This document shows positions 1-6,615 of a stretch of 8,316 bases of DNA, in pieces; the stretch's first letter is position 1; each line of letters opens with the position of its first letter. The position numbers and the translations under genes are program-made. Under the pieces are notes generated by a model that worked only from the letters and a program-made list of their open reading frames with translations, was not told the origin of the DNA and did no database searches. This stretch comes from Desulfuromonadales bacterium. Its GTDB lineage: Bacteria; Desulfobacterota; Desulfuromonadia; Desulfuromonadales; BM103. The stretch covers positions 1 through 8,316 of the forward strand of contig JAOUDB010000095.1 of the NCBI GenBank assembly GCA_029859485.1, given 5' to 3'.

Positions 1-998
1 TGGAAGTGAAGATCACTGTCAAAGCGGTCGATTCCTCCCTTATCGCCAACAAAACAGACGGTTCTATAACGCTAACCTACGATAACCAGGCTCCGAACCT
101 GATGACCCTGCAGGGGTCTCTCTCCCTGAAACGTGGGGGGACTGGAGTGGTTCTCTACGAGGTGGGTGAAGTGCCTAGTGAAACGGGGGTCCTGCTTGGT
201 GACTTACGCTTCAGAGCCTTCGAATTTGAGCCGAACAAGTACCTGAGTTTTTATGCCCACCCCTATAATGTGAAAGCGGATGAGTTCAAGCCGAGGGTGT
301 TTGCGGTTGATGCCGCGGGGAACCTGAGAAAGATCAGGCCCGGTTCAAGAACCGCTTCACACGCCTATCGTAAAGAGGTGATCGAGCTGAGCGATGATTT
401 TCTGGAAACCGTTAAAGATAAGATGATGGCAACCTCAACCCGGTCCCCTCTGGAGGTTTTTGTCGAAATTAATAACAAGGTTCGCCAGGAGAACTACCAG
501 AAGATTGCTCAAATCTGCCAGAACACGGAGCAGAAAAAGCTTTGGGAGGGATCCTTCCTGCGTAACCAGGGCGCGACCAAGGCCGGCTTCGCCGACAGTC
601 GCACATATAAATATGGCTCAGAGGTTGTTAGCGAGCAGGTGCATCTGGGCCTTGATATCGCGGGGATCAATAATACCCAGATCTTCGCAGCCAACCACGG
701 CAGGGTCCTCTTTGTTGGCGAGATCGGCATCTACGGTAATGTTGTCATTCTCGACCACGGCTACGGCCTGCACTCTCTTTATGGCCACCTCCACCAGACG
801 AACGTACAGGAAGGAGACTTCGTGAGAAAGGGGGACATTGTCGCGGTCTCTGGTGAAACGGGCCTGGTCTTTGGCGACCACCTGCACTACGAGATGCGCA
901 TTAACGGTGTCGCCGTTAATCCGATCGAATGGTTTGATAACGTTTGGGTTTTGAATAACATCGAGGCCTATCTGCCCGGTGTCGGGGAAGAGAAATAA
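1..998 (+). CDS. M23 family (LytM-type) metallopeptidase, 5' end outside window
   Basis: This is a probable periplasmic or cell-surface zinc endopeptidase that cuts peptidoglycan cross-links. Counting from the GTG at base 6, the M23 domain covers about residues 205-312 and has every expected catalytic residue. Zinc ligands are H213 and D217 (HLGLD) and H294 (in HLHYEM). The catalytic histidines are H261 (in LYGHL) and H292. Residues 1-120 look like a beta-rich non-catalytic domain, and 120-190 are more helical and polar. The frame is open to the left edge (GAA precedes the GTG) and no ribosome site is visible. I therefore take the gene as truncated by the window, with any signal peptide or membrane anchor upstream. 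It ends with TAA and converges on the DUF4019 gene. The domain call is firm. Whether it is an active hydrolase in division, morphogenesis or secretion is not visible, although the intact zinc site favours activity. Confidence 0.93.
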   Translation, partial: EVKITVKAVDSSLIANKTDGSITLTYDNQAPNLMTLQGSLSLKRGGTGVVLYEVGEVPSETGVLLGDLRFRAFEFEPNKYLSFYAHPYNVKADEFKPRVFAVDAAGNLRKIRPGSRTASHAYRKEVIELSDDFLETVKDKMMATSTRSPLEVFVEINNKVRQENYQKIAQICQNTEQKKLWEGSFLRNQGATKAGFADSRTYKYGSEVVSEQVHLGLDIAGINNTQIFAANHGRVLFVGEIGIYGNVVILDHGYGLHSLYGHLHQTNVQEGDFVRKGDIVAVSGETGLVFGDHLHYEMRINGVAVNPIEWFDNVWVLNNIEAYLPGVGEEK

Positions 999-1117
999 TT
1001 ATAAGTTTTTCTCTTGCCAGCTATAGTCCAGTAAAGCCCCCTGTTTTTGATCGACGCCTTTTAAGCTGTAAGGGTTTATGGGGATCAGGTTACCCATTGT
1101 AATAGCGAGTTGAATCC

Positions 1118-1136
1118 GCGAATTGTATTCGCTTTT
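1118..1136 (+). terminator. Possible Rho-independent terminator after the M23 gene
   Basis: A perfect 6-bp stem GCGAAT/ATTCGC closes a 3-nt loop (TGT) and is followed directly by TTTT. It lies 120 bases after the M23 stop and 7 bases outside the end of the opposing DUF4019 gene, where a convergent terminator is expected. The stem is short and half AT and the U tract has only four bases, so it would be weak. A second AT-rich stem (AAGAGAAA/TTTCTCTT, 988-1015) spans the M23 stop codon but lacks a T run beyond its arm. Confidence 0.4.
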
Positions 1137-1142
1137 GGAAAT

Positions 1143-1595
1143 TTACTGGATAAAATAGCCAGCAACTTTCCAATGGCCTTCATCCAGCATCACGGTAATG
1201 TACTCGGCCACGCTTTCGGCCTTTTGGTACCTGGAATCGAAGACCAGGGAGATATACTCACCCTCCGGGCTATCTACAGCCGTTGTGGAATAACTCGAGT
1301 CCTTTTTCTTGCGCTCGAGCAAGGCCCCCGAAAGGGTTCGGGCCTTGGTCAACTTCGCCACCCAGTCCTTTTCAGTCACTCTTTCCTTCATCAAACCCGC
1401 TGACATTTGCCAGCTTTCAGCATACTTGCCAGCATCGACCAGTTGCAAAAACTCCATGGCCACTGCCGTTGCCTTGTCGGCCTTCTCAGTATCCGGTGTT
1501 TCATTGAGAATCGGAAAAACGATCATAAAGACGCAGGCAACGATGAGAACTATGTGAATCCGAAATTGCTTGGGGATCAAAACAAACCTCCGCAT
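1143..1595 (-). CDS. DUF4019 family protein, N-terminally membrane-anchored
   Basis: This is a small protein of unknown function. Residues 12-30 form one hydrophobic segment (IHIVLIVACVFMIVFPIL) that would act as an anchor or uncleaved signal, leaving about 120 residues probably in the periplasm. The soluble part matches the DUF4019 pattern as I know it: a helix with FLQLVDAGKYAESW, then VTEKDWVAKL, a T-x-S-G-x-L-x-x-R segment, GEYISLVFDSRYQK, and a C-terminal GHWKVAGYFIQ. It is the third gene of the minus-strand run, 104 bases after the antiporter stop with no terminator between, so co-transcription is possible. The ATG at 1595 has no ribosome site. A TTG at 1580, six bases after a GGAGG, is a better-supported start and gives a 145-residue protein with the anchor intact. 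Confidence 0.8.
   Translation of the reverse strand: MRRFVLIPKQFRIHIVLIVACVFMIVFPILNETPDTEKADKATAVAMEFLQLVDAGKYAESWQMSAGLMKERVTEKDWVAKLTKARTLSGALLERKKKDSSYSTTAVDSPEGEYISLVFDSRYQKAESVAEYITVMLDEGHWKVAGYFIQ
1587..1591 (-). promoter_or_regulatory. Shine-Dalgarno GGAGG favouring a TTG start for the DUF4019 gene
   Basis: GGAGG lies inside the first codons of the longer DUF4019 frame and is separated by exactly six bases from a TTG at 1580-1578. The upstream ATG at 1595 is preceded by AATTTACTC, which has no anti-16S complement. This points to the TTG as the true start. Confidence 0.5.
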
Positions 1596-1699
1596 GAGTA
1601 AATTCTGGAACCGATACCTACTATGAAAAATGGATCAGGTCTACATTTTTAACTTGTGACAGCAGCCCTTTCAGCAGAAGAAGTGGATTAAGGTGTTCT

Positions 1700-3436
1700 C
1701 TAAGCTTCCTGACCAAGACGACGGAACGCAGCAAGTACGTCATTCTGGCTGAGGATGCCGATTAGCTTTTGCGCGTCTTCTGCATCAACAACTGGGAAAT
1801 AACTGATATTACGGTGCTGCTGCAAGATCTTCAAAGCTTCACGTAGTGGTTGATCCGGGTACAGGCAGTATTGTGCTGTTGCCGTCAAATCACCAGCGAC
1901 AACCAGGGGCACCAACGCTGGCTCAAAGAGCAGGTTGCGAATTTCCGTGTAATCAATCATGCCAATGAAATGGCCGGCATCATCAACAACCGGGAAGCGA
2001 TCATAGCGGCTGTGGGCAATATGCTTGAGCAGTGCATAGTAAGGGGTGCTGTGCTGCACTGTCTCCACATTTTGCCGCATAATGTGCTTGACCAAGATAT
2101 CACCTGGATCTTCAAGACGGTGACCGATCGGCACACCCAGAGAGCTGCGGAAATGGTGTACGACATTATGCATTCCCTCGAGAGTGCCCACCGGTGATTT
2201 CTTCTGCAGTAAGGCGAGAATCGGCACTTCCCCGGAACGAACCAACCCATGGCGAACCGCGAGAGGCCCTATCAATTCGAAGACGACCACTGACCCAAGC
2301 ACGATCGTCTCCAGAAGTTTGCCACCACTTGGCCAGTGATGGGCCAATTGACTTCCCAGGCCGATGGCGACCCCGGCCTGCGCCATTAAGGTCAAACCAA
2401 TATAAGTCTTCTCATTGGAACCAAAAGCGCCAAGCCTGGCACCGATGGCAGCTCCCAGCCATTTGCCGAGGGTTCGCGCGATAACATAAGCCACCCCGAG
2501 GATACCGATGTGCGACAAGGACTCAATATGCAGGTTTGCGCCGGCAAGAACAAAGAAAATGACATAGAGGAGATAGTCGACCTGACGAATGTCCTGCTGT
2601 AGACGATTCCAGCGCGGACAGCTGTTGGCGAGAACCATACCGAGGATCAGGCTAGCCAAAAGCGGGTCCACTCCCAACCCCCTGCAAATGGCAACGTTAA
2701 CAGCGATACCGCCAAGCATTAAAATCTTGTTCTCGCTAGGCAGTTCAAGACGCTGAGCCCACACCGACAGAACAAAACCAACGGCGGCGCCTATTACAAC
2801 AGGACCACCCATACGCATCAGAAGAGCTACGACACCTTCATCCGGGAAGATGATAACGTGGGCGATAACAGCGAACCCGAGGACTGAGACCAAGTTATTG
2901 AAACCAACAAGGGTCAACACCAGGCTGGTCACCGGCCCCTCTGCCTCATACTCGCGGATAACCATCAGGGTTGCTGCTGGCGCTGTGGCAATAGCAATAA
3001 TGCCGAGGAAAAGAGCAAAGCACAGTGACGTCTGCCATAACGTCTGCCCCGGCAAAACCGTCTGCAGCAGAGTCATATTAACAACGAGTACAGAGGTCGC
3101 GACCAAGACAAAGGTTAAAAGAATTTCAGCCCCGGAGAAAAGCAGGACACGATGTCGCCATCGGTCAAGATGACTAACTTCAAATAGCCCGCCAATATGC
3201 ATCAGGATCAGGGCAAGAGCCAGATCTGAAACCAAGCGCAACTCAGTCAGTACTGCCACTGGCAGGAAGGTCGGCAGGCCAACCAGGTCAGCAAAGGACG
3301 GACCGATTAGCAGGCCGACGGCCAGATAGCCGGTAACCCTTGGGATATGGCAGAGGGACGCCAAACGGCCACCAAGAAGAGCGCCGATAAAAATTACGGC
3401 AATAGCCGTCAAGATATTGAGCAAAGAAGAGTCCAT
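1700..3436 (-). CDS. CPA-type Na+/H+ (cation/proton) antiporter-like protein with C-terminal CBS pair
   Basis: This is an inner-membrane protein of the Na_H_Exchanger fold. Residues 1-400 hold about a dozen hydrophobic segments with family signatures: IPRVTGYLAVGLLIGP at 31-46, IATAPAATLMVIREYEAEGP at 149-168, LILGMVLAN at 263-271, and FFVLAGANL at 294-302. After a linker come two CBS motifs, about 448-505 (MRQNVETV, then FPVVDDAGHFIGMIDYTEI) and 512-573 (FPVVDAEDAQKLIGILSQNDVL). CBS pairs often sense adenine nucleotides and gate transporters. There is no KefC-like NAD-binding domain. At the position where family members carry the acidic ion-site pair (ND or DD), this protein has N180-N181 (VGFNNL), so ion exchange itself is uncertain. 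The ATG at 3436 fits the first membrane segment but has no good ribosome site. The gene follows the permease by 218 bases on the same strand. The family call is firm; the transported ion is unknown. Confidence 0.9.
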   Translation of the reverse strand: MDSSLLNILTAIAVIFIGALLGGRLASLCHIPRVTGYLAVGLLIGPSFADLVGLPTFLPVAVLTELRLVSDLALALILMHIGGLFEVSHLDRWRHRVLLFSGAEILLTFVLVATSVLVVNMTLLQTVLPGQTLWQTSLCFALFLGIIAIATAPAATLMVIREYEAEGPVTSLVLTLVGFNNLVSVLGFAVIAHVIIFPDEGVVALLMRMGGPVVIGAAVGFVLSVWAQRLELPSENKILMLGGIAVNVAICRGLGVDPLLASLILGMVLANSCPRWNRLQQDIRQVDYLLYVIFFVLAGANLHIESLSHIGILGVAYVIARTLGKWLGAAIGARLGAFGSNEKTYIGLTLMAQAGVAIGLGSQLAHHWPSGGKLLETIVLGSVVVFELIGPLAVRHGLVRSGEVPILALLQKKSPVGTLEGMHNVVHHFRSSLGVPIGHRLEDPGDILVKHIMRQNVETVQHSTPYYALLKHIAHSRYDRFPVVDDAGHFIGMIDYTEIRNLLFEPALVPLVVAGDLTATAQYCLYPDQPLREALKILQQHRNISYFPVVDAEDAQKLIGILSQNDVLAAFRRLGQEA

Positions 3437-3523
3437 AACGATTTACTGACCAGATCACTTTCTCAACGAGAAAAGTCGCACGCCTTCCAGCTTCTTGCAA
3501 ACAGTGAATAGCCCTGGCCAAAG

Positions 3524-3552
3524 CTTATACCATTTGAATCCATTCGTCTCTA
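3524..3552 (-). promoter_or_regulatory. Possible sigma70-type promoter for the antiporter gene
   Basis: On the minus strand, TATAAG (3529-3524) is a 5/6 match to the -10 consensus. Seventeen bases upstream is TAGAGA (3552-3547), a 4/6 match to the -35. It would give a leader of about 80 bases before the ATG at 3436. The -35 is weak, so this is tentative. Confidence 0.28.
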
Positions 3553-3612
3553 TGAGCTGCCCCGGACAAAAAAGGAGTCAATCAGGGCCTCGAAATAATC
3601 CAGGTGAGAAGG

Positions 3613-3627
3613 TGTCGAAATTCGACA
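3613..3627. repeat. Perfect palindrome TGTCGAA-A-TTCGACA, possible operator
   Basis: Two 7-bp arms flank a single A. The site lies 28 bases beyond the permease stop and about 180 bases upstream of the antiporter start, inside the only sizeable gap of the transporter block. The odd-centred, tight symmetry is typical of a dimeric regulator site. A transcript hairpin is unlikely, because there would be almost no loop and no U tract follows. I cannot match it to a named regulator. Confidence 0.35.
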
Positions 3628-3654
3628 ATTCAGGTGTTTCCCCGGAGGCTGAAA

Positions 3655-5745
3655 TCAATCAACGGCATAAGTCTTGTCGAGAGAGGCCAGGCCCTCCTTG
3701 TCGCCTATGATCAAAAGCCGGTCGCCCTCTTCAAGAACGGTATTGCCGTCCGGAACGAAGGATTGGCCTTCACGTGTCAGCATTGCCACCAGACAGCCTT
3801 TGGGGATCGGCAAATCGTGCAAGGCCTGATCAATCATGCCGCCGGTGCAATGTCCGGCACGGATGTTCAAGTTCAAGAAATGGTCATCATGAAGCAGACT
3901 CTGCCGCAAACCTTGCTCGTCATTTGCCTGGTGCCATTCCTCAAGAAAACTCTCTTCATCAATACGTTCGGCTATCCGCGCCAAGATTCGCAAATGCTGA
4001 GTAGGGTTATGATCCGGACTGACCAGAAAAAAGAGAGCATAAACAACTTCAGAGCCCTCCTCCTGATAGCTCAACGGATTATACATCGACACCGTTACAC
4101 CCTGTCTGGCCCTCACCAGAAACATCTCTGCACGATCGACCTTGTCCGAACGGAAATGAGGGAGCGCCACACCGTGTGTAACGGGAGTCGCTCCGATCTT
4201 GTTGCCGTCCATTACCTGTCTACAGATATCCTCTTCAGTCAGCAGAATTGTAGTCTGCAGCCTCTCGGCAACTTTTGCGACCACCTCTTCAAAAAGACAT
4301 GCGGTCTCCAGATCAAGACTTTGGCTGCGCATGACGATCTCATCGAATGGATCCTCTTTGCGCAACCCCTTCTCGCGCAGGATCCCCCTTAATTCGCTAT
4401 CCAGATCAACATGCTTGTGTCGACCCAAGCGTTCAAACACATGGTATATGGCCCCTGCACGAATCACACGATGGCGACCATAAACAAAATACCATCCGCT
4501 TGAAAAAAGAACTAACCCCGAAGAAAAAAGCATTGGCACAAGCCCCATCTCGAAGATCAGGAACATCGGCATAACAATACCGGCCAGCTGCATCCAGGGA
4601 TAAAAAGGTGAGCGATAGCCCGGGTCGTAAGATTGAATCTGGCTCTCTCGCATGACTATCACCGCCACGCTAACCAAGCCGAACATCAACAACTGGAATG
4701 AGCTGGCCAACTTGGCGATCCCAATCGGATCAAACAGGACTATGACGAGAATAACTACAATCAACGTTGCCACAATGGCAAGGAAAGGGGTGTCAAACCG
4801 ACTCAATCGGCGGAAAAAATCAGGTAGCAGATGGTCGCGACTCATGGCCAGAGGATATCGCGAGGCGCTCAACAAGCCTGCGTTGGCAACCGAGACGAAT
4901 GCCAACAATGCAGCAATAGACAAAACAACAACCCCCGGAAAACCCATAGCGTAACCGGCCGCGGTCGCGACCGGGGTCAGGTTGTTGTGCAGTTCTTCAG
5001 GCGGAACCAAGCCAACGATTATCGTGGTACCGAAGCCATATATCAGGATAGCGCTGGCGAGGGAAAGGAACACCGCTCGCGGCAAGGTTCGTTCAGGATC
5101 CTTGACCTCTTCCGACAGGCTCGCAACCTTGGTCACACCGACGTAACTGATATAAACCAAGCCCGCTGTAGAAACGATATTGTCGAAACCAGCCGCCAGG
5201 AAACCTCCGAAATGAGCCGTCTGCACAGAGAACGCGCCGCTGGCAATAAAAACCAACAACAGGCTGAGGAGGCCGAAAACCAGAGCGATTTGAAGACCTC
5301 CGCTCTTTTTGGTGCCCAGCAAATTGATCAATCCAAGCAAAACAGCAATCGTAACAGCAATGGGGACAATCTGTATCTCCGGGAAGTACAGAGCAATATA
5401 GGCGCCCATGCCGACCAGAGCGAAGGCGACTTTAAGGATCAAAGCCAGCCAAGTACCAATTCCGCCGATCGTGCCAAAGAATGGCCCGAGGGAGCGATCC
5501 AGAAAATAATAGACCCCTCCGGCACGAGGCATAGCTGTCGCCAGTTCTATCACACTGAACGTGGCAGGGATCATCGGCAAAGCCGCCAGCATATACGAGA
5601 GAATAAGGGCCGGACCAGCTTTGACGGCAGCAATGCCGGGCAACAGAAAAAAGCCGGCGCTCAGAGTTGCCCCGGTTGCGATAGCATAGACATCAAGCAA
5701 ACGGAGCTCTTTTTTCAAACGTACGTGTTTATTGATAAAAGCCAT
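3655..5745 (-). CDS. APC-family permease fused to PTS EIIA-type and TrkA-C (RCK_C) domains
   Basis: Residues 1-430 are an APC-superfamily permease with about 12 membrane segments. Hallmarks are the N-terminal TGATLSAGFFLLPG helix (24-37), AMPRAGGVYYFLDRSLGP (71-88), the YISYVGVTKVASLSEEVKDP loop (198-217) and LLSASRYPLAMSRDHLLP (291-308). The cytoplasmic tail holds a PTS EIIA type 2 domain at about 465-615, with the phosphoacceptor context GVALPHFR and H530 as the likely phospho-histidine. After that comes an RCK_C/TrkA-C fold at about 625-692, ending EEGDRLLIIGDKEGL. The tail is probably regulatory: EIIA-like domains can be phosphorylated by PTS or PTS-Ntr proteins, and RCK_C domains bind small ligands in K+ transport proteins. 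Amino acids are the default substrate for the family, but specificity is not visible. The ATG at 5745 has only GAG, seven bases upstream, as a ribosome site. It is the first gene of the transporter block. Confidence 0.9.
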   Translation of the reverse strand: MAFINKHVRLKKELRLLDVYAIATGATLSAGFFLLPGIAAVKAGPALILSYMLAALPMIPATFSVIELATAMPRAGGVYYFLDRSLGPFFGTIGGIGTWLALILKVAFALVGMGAYIALYFPEIQIVPIAVTIAVLLGLINLLGTKKSGGLQIALVFGLLSLLLVFIASGAFSVQTAHFGGFLAAGFDNIVSTAGLVYISYVGVTKVASLSEEVKDPERTLPRAVFLSLASAILIYGFGTTIIVGLVPPEELHNNLTPVATAAGYAMGFPGVVVLSIAALLAFVSVANAGLLSASRYPLAMSRDHLLPDFFRRLSRFDTPFLAIVATLIVVILVIVLFDPIGIAKLASSFQLLMFGLVSVAVIVMRESQIQSYDPGYRSPFYPWMQLAGIVMPMFLIFEMGLVPMLFSSGLVLFSSGWYFVYGRHRVIRAGAIYHVFERLGRHKHVDLDSELRGILREKGLRKEDPFDEIVMRSQSLDLETACLFEEVVAKVAERLQTTILLTEEDICRQVMDGNKIGATPVTHGVALPHFRSDKVDRAEMFLVRARQGVTVSMYNPLSYQEEGSEVVYALFFLVSPDHNPTQHLRILARIAERIDEESFLEEWHQANDEQGLRQSLLHDDHFLNLNIRAGHCTGGMIDQALHDLPIPKGCLVAMLTREGQSFVPDGNTVLEEGDRLLIIGDKEGLASLDKTYAVD

Positions 5746-5823
5746 TTTGATTCTCGATCGTCAGGCAGTTTGTACAAATCAGTCCGTTCCCCGGTAATAA
5801 ATCCTTCAAAAGGGGCTAAATAT

Positions 5824-5832
5824 ATCATAACA
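5824..5832 (-). promoter_or_regulatory. Possible extended -10 promoter of the permease gene
   Basis: The minus strand reads TG-T-TATGAT, an extended -10 element (TGn plus a 5/6 match to TATAAT), in an AT-rich stretch between the yifB remnant and the permease. No good -35 is present, which is tolerable for extended -10 promoters. It would give a leader of about 70 bases. Confidence 0.35.
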
Positions 5833-5911
5833 ATTCAGATGTCAGATAAAACTATTGCTGCCACAAAGAGACTTTTACCAAAAAAAAGCGTGCAGAAACT
5901 TTTGATCTTGT

Positions 5912-6508
5912 TCAGGAGGTTTTCCTGCCCAACCCCCGGTACTGAACCGCCTCCGCCAGATGCGTTGTGGTAATCTTCGCGCTCCCGGCAAGGTCGGCAA
6001 TAGTACGACCGACCTTGAGCAATCGAACATAGCTACGAGCCGACAGGCCAAGCCGGTCAGTCACCTGCTTCAGGAGCTCTTCTCCGGCGTGGTCTGTACG
6101 GCAAAACTTCTGTAACTGTCGAGGAACCATGCGGGCCATGCAGTAGATTGGAAACCCCGTGAATCGATCCTGCTGAATCTCACGGGCCTGCTCCACACGC
6201 CCCCGGATGACAGAACTTGCTTCCGCTGGACGGGTATCAGCCAGATCACTATGCGGCACCCGCGGCAACTCGACCTGAAGATCGATACGATCGAGCAAGG
6301 GACCGGAGAGTCGGGTCCGGTAACGTTGGATCATTTCCGGAGTGCAGGTGCAGCTATGCTGGGTGTCGCCCTGGGAACCACAGGGGCAAGGATTCATTGC
6401 AGCGACCAGCATAAACGAGGCCGGGTAAGTCAGGCTTTGCGCCGCACGACTGATGCAGACCTGGCCTTCCTCAAGTGGCTGCCGCAGCATTTCAAGAAGG
6501 TTTTTCTT
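5912..6508 (-). pseudogene. yifB: 5'-truncated yifB/comM (Mg-chelatase-like AAA+ ATPase), C-terminal part only
   Basis: The intact family protein is about 500 residues and acts as an AAA+ motor; ComM is a branch-migration helicase in natural transformation. Here only the last 198 codons remain. Homology starts at KKNLLEMLRQPLEEGQ and runs to the normal C-terminus. From the ATG at 6490 one can see SRAAQSLTYPASFMLVAAMN (14-33), the CPCG and CTC cysteine pairs (35/37, 47/49), RLSGPLLDRID (60-70) and a Mg_chelatase_C domain (about 90-190). The Walker A and Walker B regions are missing. Upstream of codon AAG (6508-6506) the expected LFLDELPEF is replaced by unrelated codons, and an in-frame TGA lies just beyond (6528-6526). 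The ATG at 6490 is an internal family Met without a ribosome site. The retained frame has no internal stop, suggesting a fairly recent break. The 5' half is not in this window. Confidence 0.85.
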
Positions 6509-6615
6509 AAGTAATACTGGAGAGTGTCAATATTATTAACGAAACATTCAATATTCTTTGTGTAAAGTTGACAATCCCTTTAATACTAGATACTTATGTA
6601 GCATATTATTCTCCT
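6509..6615. other. AT-rich boundary block next to the broken yifB, possible insertion edge
   Basis: Base composition shifts abruptly to roughly two-thirds AT exactly where yifB homology ends. The block holds TCAATATT twice (6527-6534 and 6548-6555, 21 bases apart) and a TGTCAA/TTGACA inverted pair (6525-6530, 6568-6573). A TGT-terminated end with short spaced repeats would suit a Tn7/Tn402-like transposon end. However, no transposase is in the window, the other end is not visible and no target duplication can be checked. On the minus strand a good GAGGAG ribosome site precedes an 18-codon frame (6604-6548). Confidence 0.35.

Noticed and set aside
988..1015. AT-rich 8-bp stem spanning the M23 stop codon as the terminator
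   Set aside because: The arms are weak A/T-rich pairs and the T run is part of the stem rather than after it. The GCGAAT hairpin at 1118 is a better candidate.
1657..1685. Apparent hairpin of CTGCTG repeats after the antiporter gene
   Set aside because: The two CTGCTG copies are direct repeats, not inverted, and there is no T tract.
3604..4392. A 262-codon plus-strand frame opposite the EIIA/RCK_C tail
   Set aside because: It overlaps recognised domains on the other strand and has no recognisable motif; antisense shadow.
5870..5911. Seven-T run on the minus strand after the yifB stop as a terminator
   Set aside because: There is no GC-rich stem directly before the T run. The only nearby inverted pair (CAGGA/TCCTG) is too far away and too short.
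4831..5973. A 380-codon open frame on the plus strand opposite the permease
   Set aside because: It is antisense to the N-terminal half of a clear permease, has a composition dominated by Arg, Gln, Asn and Ser with no domain or membrane pattern, and has no ribosome site. It is a shadow of the minus-strand gene.
6568..6597. Consensus TTGACA on the plus strand as a promoter -35
   Set aside because: No acceptable -10 lies 16-18 bases downstream and no plus-strand gene follows; better explained as one arm of the TGTCAA/TTGACA pair.
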